A stretch of 7,689 nt of DNA from contig JABDIP010000416.1 in the NCBI GenBank assembly GCA_013003675.1, positions 1-7,689 of the forward strand, written 5' to 3'. Numbering within the stretch: position 1 is the stretch's first letter; each line of letters starts with the position of its first letter. Origin of the DNA: Inquilinus sp. Its GTDB lineage: Bacteria; Pseudomonadota; Alphaproteobacteria; DSM-16000; Inquilinaceae. The notes under the pieces were generated by a model. That model worked only from the letters and a program-made list of their open reading frames with translations. It was not told the DNA's origin and did not search any database. This document shows, piece by piece, positions 1 through 4,710 of this stretch. The translations under genes were made by a program, and so were the position numbers.

Positions 1-35
1 TCGGCCGGGCGATCGAGCAAGATGGTTTCCGGCAT
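1..35 (-). CDS. Partial CDS, N-terminus of an enoyl-CoA hydratase/isomerase-like protein (cut by window edge)
   Basis: On the minus strand an ATG at 35-33 opens a frame reading MPETILLDRPA up to the window edge. The pattern of Met, a short polar stretch, I-L-L and then D-R-P resembles the N-termini of crotonase-superfamily (enoyl-CoA hydratase) proteins. Such genes often lie near gcdH, because the crotonyl-CoA made by GcdH is hydrated by an enoyl-CoA hydratase. A GGAGA stretch (minus strand) lies about 11 nt upstream of the ATG, which is a usable but loose ribosome binding site. Eleven codons are far too few to prove the family. The divergent placement does argue that the rightward gcdH frame cannot really begin as early as position 22. 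Confidence 0.4.
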   Translation of the reverse strand, partial: MPETILLDRPA

Positions 36-201
36 CGGTGTCTCGTCTCCGGCGTTCAAGGGTGACTATCGACGCATCCTAGCGGCCCCGGCGCCCGCGG
101 CCTATATCGACCGATCGAGACGGCGACGGGACTCGCCCCTGCCTGCGGCTGCGCGTATTCTCGCCACCAATCCGATCCAAGCCTTCATGGAGGACGCCAT
201 C
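36..201. promoter_or_regulatory. Divergent upstream region shared by gcdH and the leftward gene
   Basis: This 166-bp stretch separates the proposed leftward start at 35 from the proposed gcdH start at 202, so promoters for both directions are expected here. It contains one short A/T-richer spot (TATATC, 103-108) in otherwise very GC-rich DNA. I could not find a convincing paired -35/-10 in either direction, nor a clear operator. The gcdH frame stays open through it (from 22), but that is expected by chance at this GC content. Confidence 0.4.
189..194 (+). promoter_or_regulatory. Shine-Dalgarno site that decides the gcdH start
   Basis: GGAGGA at 189-194 sits 7 nt before a GTG codon at 202. 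The in-frame ATG at 187 overlaps this site and has no purine-rich element of its own upstream. This favours GTG 202 as the true start of gcdH. Confidence 0.65.
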
Positions 202-1404
202 GTGGCGCAGCCCGCCGTCAAGACCAAAACAAACCCGCGGGTCAGCTTCCAGTGGGAAGACCCGCTGCTGTTCGAATCCCGGCTTTCCGAGGACGAGCGC
301 ATGGTGCGCGACAGTGCCCACGCCTATTGCCAGGAGAAGCTGCTGCCGCGGGTGCTGGAGGCCAACCGCCACGAGGTCTTCCACCGCGAGATCATGACCG
401 AGATGGGCGAACTCGGCTTTCTCGGCGCGACCATCGACGGCTATGGCTGCGCCGGGGTGAACTATGTCTGCTACGGCCTGATCGCCCGCGAGGTGGAGCG
501 GGTGGACAGCGGCTATCGCTCGGCGATGTCGGTGCAGTCCTCACTGGTCATGCACCCGATCCATGCCTACGGCACCGAGGCGCAGCGGGAGAAATACCTG
601 CCCAAGCTTGCGACCGGCGAATGGGTCGGCTGCTTCGGCCTGACCGAGCCCGATGCCGGCTCGGACCCGGCGGCGATGAAGACCCGTGCGAAAGGCATCG
701 ATGGCGGCTATGTGCTGACCGGCAGCAAGATGTGGATCACCAATTCGCCGATCGCCGACGTGTTCGTGGTCTGGGCCAAGGACGATTCCGGCGACATCCG
801 CGGCTTCGTCCTCGATAAGGGCATGAAGGGGCTGTCGGCGCCGAAGATCGAGGGCAAATTCAGCCTGCGCGCCTCGATCACCGGCGAGATCGTCATGGAC
901 GAGGTCTTCGTGCCGGAGGAGAACCTGCTGCCGAACGTCAATGGCCTGAAGGGGCCGTTCGGCTGCCTGAACAACGCCCGCTACGGCATCGCCTGGGGCG
1001 CGATGGGGGCGGCCGAGTTCTGCTGGCACGCGGCCCGGCAATACACGCTGGACCGCATCATGTTCGGCCGCCCGCTGGCCGCCAACCAGCTGATCCAGAA
1101 GAAGCTGGCCGACATGCAGACCGAGATCGCGCTGGGTCTGCACGGCGCCCTGCAACTCGGCCGGATGAAGGATGCCGGCACCGCCGCCCCCGAGGCGATC
1201 AGCCTGATGAAGCGCAACAATTGCGGCAAGGCCCTGGATATCGCCCGGACCGCCCGCGACATGCACGGCGGCAACGGCATCGCCGACGAGTACCATGTGA
1301 TCCGCCATGTTATGAACCTGGAGGCGGTGAACACCTACGAGGGCACCCACGACATCCACGCCCTGATCCTGGGCCGGGCGCAGACCGGCATCGCCGCGTT
1401 CTGA
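202..1404 (+). CDS. gcdH: Glutaryl-CoA dehydrogenase
   Basis: FAD-dependent acyl-CoA dehydrogenase that oxidises and decarboxylates glutaryl-CoA to crotonyl-CoA and CO2, passing electrons to ETF. It acts in lysine, tryptophan and aromatic acid breakdown. The protein matches the GCDH family almost end to end. It has R106 in a GYRSAMSVQSS motif (the arginine that binds the substrate carboxylate), the FAD motif CFGLTEPDAGSD from about 144, FGCLNNARYGIAWG at 253-266, RDMHGGNGIADEYHVIRH from 352, and the catalytic base E380 in YEGTHDIHALILGRA. The start is set at GTG 202 (400 aa, the usual length is about 395) because GGAGGA precedes it by 7 nt. ATG 187 (405 aa) is the alternative. The open frame back to 22 would run into the divergent gene and is non-homologous. 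A weak GC hairpin follows the stop at 1411-1422. Confidence 0.96.
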   Translation: MAQPAVKTKTNPRVSFQWEDPLLFESRLSEDERMVRDSAHAYCQEKLLPRVLEANRHEVFHREIMTEMGELGFLGATIDGYGCAGVNYVCYGLIAREVERVDSGYRSAMSVQSSLVMHPIHAYGTEAQREKYLPKLATGEWVGCFGLTEPDAGSDPAAMKTRAKGIDGGYVLTGSKMWITNSPIADVFVVWAKDDSGDIRGFVLDKGMKGLSAPKIEGKFSLRASITGEIVMDEVFVPEENLLPNVNGLKGPFGCLNNARYGIAWGAMGAAEFCWHAARQYTLDRIMFGRPLAANQLIQKKLADMQTEIALGLHGALQLGRMKDAGTAAPEAISLMKRNNCGKALDIARTARDMHGGNGIADEYHVIRHVMNLEAVNTYEGTHDIHALILGRAQTGIAAF

Positions 1405-1543
1405 CCCACCCCCCTTGCGGGGCAGACCGACCTACGTCCAAAGTTCCATCATCGTGTGGGGAGTGCCAGTTGACTGAGCGGCGAAATCATCAGCCTGAAA
1501 CGGCGTTCAATTCGCTCTGCGGGACACAAACGGCATCACTGCA

Positions 1544-2314
1544 ATGAACAAGACCCATCTGATCCTGCATTGCGATGCGCTCTCGCTCAGCGATGTCAAC
1601 ACTTTCCGCGCGGCGGCGAACACTCTCGAAAGGGACTACCGTCGGCACTACGGTGCCACCGGCGACAATGTCAGCGTTCAAAAGGCAACAAGCGGCGAAA
1701 AGATCCGCGACATCGTCGCTGGTTTCGCGGTCGGTTCGATTGTGTCCTTGGATATTGTCTCGCACGGCAATCAGGGTGGGATCCATATCGCCCGAGCCCT
1801 GCCGCAACCGATAGAAGCCGGCCTTATTCAGCGCACCATGCACACGACGTTGCGGCGTCATCGGATTGATACCGCCCCGCCGCAGACCGCCGAAGATGCC
1901 CGGATGATCGAAGAGTCGATGGAAGGCCTGTACTCGAACTGGCGGGCGAAGGTTGGCGTAGGCTATTTCTACAATCAGACTTACGATGGCACCAAGGCCG
2001 CAGTGCTGAGCGACCTCGACTTCGGCCGCTTCCACCCCGAATGCTTCGCCGAATTTCATGGCTGCAAGACAGCGGAGTTCATCCCGGGCCTTAACGAGTT
2101 CTTTATCGACAACTTCGCCAAGCAGTTCTCGGATCAACTGGGTCCGAACGGTGTGACTGTCGGGCATATCGTCAATGCCGCGCCGGACAAGAACCCCAAC
2201 AAGAACGAAAACGACTACCGATATGGCAAGGTCCGAGTCTATCGCGGCGGAAATCTGGAATCCGACGGCGTTGAGCGGTGGGGCCTAAAGTTCGCGAATT
2301 CCTCAACGCCCTGA
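1544..2314 (+). CDS. Hypothetical protein, predicted caspase-fold (clan CD) cysteine peptidase-like
   Basis: 256 aa, not recognised as a named family. The predicted order of elements fits the caspase/gingipain fold: strand THLILHC (4-10), helix 17-36, strand NVSVQKA (42-48), helix 51-63, then strand IVSLDIVSHGNQGGIHI (66-82). Next comes a long insert (83-160), strand CFAEFHGCKTAEF (167-179), helix 182-199 and strand VTVGHIV (204-210). Clan CD peptidases carry their catalytic His as His-Gly after a hydrophobic strand and their Cys at the end of the next core strand; H74-G75 and C174 fit this. There is no signal peptide or membrane segment, so it is probably cytoplasmic or exported by a dedicated route. 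No good Shine-Dalgarno precedes the ATG. GC is clearly lower than in gcdH (hand-counted 60-base lines 52-60% against 63-73%), which suggests transfer. It lies 37 nt upstream of a membrane-anchored protein, probably in one transcript. The fold call is inference; an inactive homologue is possible. Confidence 0.8.
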   Translation: MNKTHLILHCDALSLSDVNTFRAAANTLERDYRRHYGATGDNVSVQKATSGEKIRDIVAGFAVGSIVSLDIVSHGNQGGIHIARALPQPIEAGLIQRTMHTTLRRHRIDTAPPQTAEDARMIEESMEGLYSNWRAKVGVGYFYNQTYDGTKAAVLSDLDFGRFHPECFAEFHGCKTAEFIPGLNEFFIDNFAKQFSDQLGPNGVTVGHIVNAAPDKNPNKNENDYRYGKVRVYRGGNLESDGVERWGLKFANSSTP

Positions 2315-2351
2315 TCGAGTATTCGAGCCCAACCCGACACATGGAGCTGAT

Positions 2352-2912
2352 ATGGCGAGCGGCAGGCCTTTCAAAATCATTGCCATAGCGTTCGGCACCT
2401 TGCTGCTGTTGGCCGCCGTCGCGGTTGCTTCGCTGTACGTCTATGTGGCGGCACCTCATCTGCAATTCAGTGAAATACGGGTCTCGAACGAGCCGCGAGA
2501 GATCGAAGTGATTTACATCTCGTACGCCTGCGGTGACTTCTTCCCCAGGCTCTACGAAGTGGCAGCGGACGGCGAATCGGAACCGTCTGAGCAACCGACG
2601 ATGTTGGCGCTGCCGGACGGGATTCCGTCCCCGGAAGACACCGAGCTTGCGGTGGATGGCAACGTATTCCGGCTGACCGGCTATGAATACCGAGGCGAGG
2701 AACGGAATGTGCTGACCGGTTCGGTGCGCGAAGTCCCGTCATCCCGCTTCGACACGATTGCCTGGAATGTCTCGATTCCCTATGAGGTCTGGGTCTCAAC
2801 GGGCGACTCGCCGCGACGCCAGGAACGGTCCGACCCTGTCGCGTTCTCCATCGCTGAAGGCGATCACAATCCGGACCGGTTCACCCTCCGGCGCTACGAC
2901 CCCTGTCTCTGA
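2352..2912 (+). CDS. Hypothetical single-pass membrane-anchored protein with two extracytoplasmic cysteines
   Basis: 186 aa, family not recognised. A short basic N-terminus (R5, K8) is followed by one hydrophobic helix at about 9-33, with no lipobox cysteine and no clear cleavage site. It therefore most likely stays as an N-in anchor with residues 35-186 in the periplasm. The soluble part is acidic and rich in predicted beta-strands. It has exactly two cysteines, C60 in the distinctive YISYACGDFFP stretch and C185 next to the C-terminus (DPCL), well placed for a disulfide joining the two ends of the domain. The start is well supported by GGAG at 2343-2346, 5 nt before the ATG. It follows the peptidase-like gene by 37 nt and shares its low GC (one hand-counted line about 47%). 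Possible roles are an inhibitor or immunity partner, or a substrate, of the upstream protein; this is inferred only from pairing and topology. Confidence 0.8.
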   Translation: MASGRPFKIIAIAFGTLLLLAAVAVASLYVYVAAPHLQFSEIRVSNEPREIEVIYISYACGDFFPRLYEVAADGESEPSEQPTMLALPDGIPSPEDTELAVDGNVFRLTGYEYRGEERNVLTGSVREVPSSRFDTIAWNVSIPYEVWVSTGDSPRRQERSDPVAFSIAEGDHNPDRFTLRRYDPCL

Positions 2913-2940
2913 GCTAGACGCCGCTGCAGGTATTGCGAGC

Positions 2941-2981
2941 GACCCTGGTCATTCACAAGAAGGCTTTGTGCCCTGGGGGTC
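2941..2981 (+). terminator. Weak imperfect stem downstream of the low-GC gene pair
   Basis: GACCC at 2941-2945 can pair with GGGTC at 2977-2981, and inside it CACAA (2954-2958) can pair with TTGTG (2966-2970) around a 7-nt loop. There is no T-run, and large internal loops weaken it. It could end the cassette transcript or be incidental. It lies in the 122-nt gap before the RAM-domain gene, which holds nothing else I can support. Confidence 0.2.
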
Positions 2982-3034
2982 TACTGGTCGATACTCGGCT
3001 CGCGGCGGCCTCGGATCGCGAATGGGAATGAACG

Positions 3035-3277
3035 ATGCAAACGATCTTCGTGATGGTGAAATGCGAACTCGGCAAGGCCTATGACGTCGCCGCCGAGGCG
3101 GTCGACATGGTCGAGCAGGTGTCCGAGGTGCATTCGATCTCAGGCACTTACGACCTGTTGGTGAAGTGCTATCTGCCCGCAGACACGGATATCGGCCGCT
3201 TCGTCACCAGCCAGATCCAGACCCTGCCCCACGTGAAAGATACCCAGACTATCATCACTTTCAACGCGTTCACCTAG
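3035..3277 (+). CDS. Stand-alone Lrp/AsnC ligand-binding (RAM) domain protein
   Basis: 80 aa, which is the RAM (ACT-like) effector domain of Lrp/AsnC regulators without the helix-turn-helix half. The beta-alpha-beta-beta-alpha-beta order is visible: strand TIFVMVKCEL (3-12), helix KAYDVAAEAVDMVEQ (14-28), strand VSEVHSISG (29-37), strand YDLLVKCYL (38-46), helix DIGRFVTSQIQTL (52-64) and strand VKDTQTIITFNAF (66-79). The S-G-T-Y-D turn at 36-40 is the part that contributes to the small-molecule site at the oligomer interface in this family. Such proteins form dimers or higher rings and bind amino acids or related ligands, but cannot bind DNA alone. They may modulate a full-length Lrp or another partner. 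The start is backed by GGGA at 3024-3027, 7 nt upstream. The adenylate cyclase gene begins only 19 nt after the stop, which suggests co-transcription. GC is back to the genomic background here. Confidence 0.93.
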   Translation: MQTIFVMVKCELGKAYDVAAEAVDMVEQVSEVHSISGTYDLLVKCYLPADTDIGRFVTSQIQTLPHVKDTQTIITFNAFT

Positions 3278-3296
3278 GGCCGGGTCGTCCAAGGCG

Positions 3297-4604
3297 ATGC
3301 CCGCCGCCATGGACACCGAGGCCCGCCGCCTGATCGCCGATGCCGAACTCAGGGCCGAGCGCATTGTCGGCGCCGTCCGCATGGCCGTCGCGGCCATCCT
3401 GGGGACCGCCTTCCTGGTGGCTGTCGTCGGCCAGGCGCCCGAGGACGACATGGTTCTCGCCCGGCAGTTCAGCCTGGCTGTGGCGACTATCGGCGGCTAC
3501 CTGCTGCTCGGTCTCGTCGCCTTCGCCGTCTCCCGGCCACGCCTCTATCGCCCCTGGATGTCGTGGATCTTCGCGACGGTGGATGTCGGCTTCGTGCTCG
3601 CCAGCGTCGTCCTGGGGCTGAACAACGCTGCCCTGCCGCCGAACTATGCCGTTGCCTTCCCGGTCGTATGGTTGATCCCGACGGTGCTGGCCTTCGGCGC
3701 GCTGCGCTACAACCCGTATCTGGAAGCCTACGTGGCCACCCTGCTGATCGGCGGTCTGGTGCTGACGGCCGGTTTCGAGACCGTGCCGGGCCTGGCGAAG
3801 CCCTTGCCGCCGCCGGGGCTGACCGTGTTGTTCGAAGGACCGCCGAACGTGATGCGGGTGGTGATGATCGGGCTGGCCTCCCTGGTCCTGGTGATCGCGG
3901 TCCGCCGCGCCCGCGGCCTGCTGGTCCGGGCAATCGACGAAACCCGGCGCAAGGCGACCCTGACCCGCTTCCTGCCGACGCGGATCGCCGATTGGGTGAT
4001 GACCGCCAGCGCCGCCGAGGCCAGGATCGGCTGCCGCCAGACAGTGGCGGTGATGTTCGTCGATATCCGCGATTTCACGGGCCGCGCCGAAAGCCTCGAC
4101 CCGGCCGATCTCGGCGTCTTCATCGGCGAGTTCCGTCACCGCATAGCCGCCGCCGTGGCGGCCCATGACGGCGTCGTCGACAAGTTCATTGGCGATTCGG
4201 TGATGGCGCTGTTCGGCGTGCCCCGGCCCGGCAAGAACGACGCCGGCAACGCCCTCGCCTGCGGCCGTGCCGTCCTCGACGCCCTGAAAGCCTGGAATAC
4301 GGAACGGGCGGCGGCCGGAGAAGACCGGGTCGAGGCAGGCGTCGGCCTGCATTGGGGCGACGTGTTCTGCGGCGCCATCGGCGACGACGACCGGCTCGAA
4401 TTCACCGTCCTCGGCGACACGGTCAACGTCGCCGCCCGCATCGAGAAGGAGACCAAGACGGCCGGCCTGCCGCTGCTCGTCTCCCGCGACCTGCTGGACG
4501 CCGCTGGGGCCTCGATCGAGGGCTGGGCCGCCCTGCCCGACCGCCCCCTGCGCGGCCGGCAACGGCCGGTCGCGTTGTTCGGCCTGACCGGCTCGACACA
4601 CTAG
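3297..4604 (+). CDS. Membrane-bound class III (IIIb-type) adenylate cyclase with six-helix N-terminal domain
   Basis: 435 aa. Six hydrophobic segments at about 23-45, 58-79, 88-108, 117-137, 145-162 and 184-203 form an integral-membrane, probably sensory, domain. A helical linker (206-235, including LTRFLPTRIADWV) leads to a cytoplasmic cyclase domain at about 247-431. Class III landmarks are complete: metal aspartates D256 (FVDIRDFTG) and D300 (DKFIGDSVMALFG), adenine-recognition K296, T370 (EFTVLGD) at the second purine-recognition position, and transition-state N377 and R381 (VNVAARIE). Lys plus Thr is the class IIIb adenylate cyclase signature, so ATP to cAMP is the likely reaction rather than cGMP synthesis. 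Other class IIIb enzymes are often stimulated by bicarbonate. The start is uncertain: ATG 3297 has AAGG only 2 nt upstream, and ATG 3309 is a 431-aa alternative. Probably co-transcribed with the RAM protein 19 nt upstream. Confidence 0.94.
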   Translation: MPAAMDTEARRLIADAELRAERIVGAVRMAVAAILGTAFLVAVVGQAPEDDMVLARQFSLAVATIGGYLLLGLVAFAVSRPRLYRPWMSWIFATVDVGFVLASVVLGLNNAALPPNYAVAFPVVWLIPTVLAFGALRYNPYLEAYVATLLIGGLVLTAGFETVPGLAKPLPPPGLTVLFEGPPNVMRVVMIGLASLVLVIAVRRARGLLVRAIDETRRKATLTRFLPTRIADWVMTASAAEARIGCRQTVAVMFVDIRDFTGRAESLDPADLGVFIGEFRHRIAAAVAAHDGVVDKFIGDSVMALFGVPRPGKNDAGNALACGRAVLDALKAWNTERAAAGEDRVEAGVGLHWGDVFCGAIGDDDRLEFTVLGDTVNVAARIEKETKTAGLPLLVSRDLLDAAGASIEGWAALPDRPLRGRQRPVALFGLTGSTH

Positions 4605-4647
4605 CGCCGGCAACACGGCCCCGAAGCCCGCAATTCAGCCGCTGGCC

Positions 4648-4676
4648 TTGCGCGCGATTATTTTAAGTCTAAAATA
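4648..4676 (+). promoter_or_regulatory. Putative promoter with overlapping palindromic operator upstream of the monooxygenase/reductase gene
   Basis: A possible -35 TTGCGC (4648-4653) lies 16 nt before TAAAAT (4670-4675), which differs from the -10 consensus by one base. Over the -10 lies a perfect inverted repeat: TATTTTA (4659-4665), spacer AGTC, TAAAATA (4670-4676). This is the most A/T-rich spot between the cyclase and the next gene. A repressor bound there would occlude the -10. Such 18-bp AT-rich palindromes are typical of MarR- or TetR-type sites, and MarR regulators commonly control aromatic-acid CoA pathways. The regulator itself is not in the window. Confidence 0.55.
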
Positions 4677-4698
4677 TTTCGTGGACCCATGATCGGGC

Positions 4699-4704
4699 GG
4701 GAGA
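4699..4704 (+). promoter_or_regulatory. Ribosome binding site of the monooxygenase/reductase gene
   Basis: GGGAGA at 4699-4704 lies 6 nt before the ATG at 4711. It supports this start over the out-of-frame ATG at 4689, which opens only a short frame. The N-terminus made from 4711 starts directly with the FAD-binding strand, as is usual in the family. Confidence 0.7.
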
Positions 4705-4710
4705 ACGGCC

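Noticed and set aside
22..201. N-terminal extension of the gcdH frame from ATG 22
   Set aside because: It has no similarity to GcdH N-termini, is Arg/Pro/Ala-rich as expected of chance GC-rich reading, lacks a ribosome binding site and overlaps the probable divergent gene.
541..1359. Antisense open frame across gcdH
   Set aside because: Overlaps a gene with full family conservation; no recognisable protein features of its own.
1411..1422. CCCC-TTGC-GGGG as a terminator for gcdH
   Set aside because: Only a 4-bp stem without a T-run; too weak to call.
1470..1475. TTGACT as the -35 of a promoter for the low-GC gene pair
   Set aside because: Good -35 match, but no acceptable -10 at 15-19 nt spacing.
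1490..2167. Antisense open frame opposite the caspase-like gene
   Set aside because: This one needed care because the plus-strand gene is unknown. However, the plus frame shows ordered strand/helix elements, His-Gly and Cys motifs, and a well-spaced downstream partner, while the minus frame shows none.
3270..4616. Long antisense open frame across the adenylate cyclase gene
   Set aside because: Its composition (His/Gly/Gln/Asp-rich, no domain pattern) is that of a mirror frame in GC-rich coding DNA; the plus strand has complete catalytic motifs.
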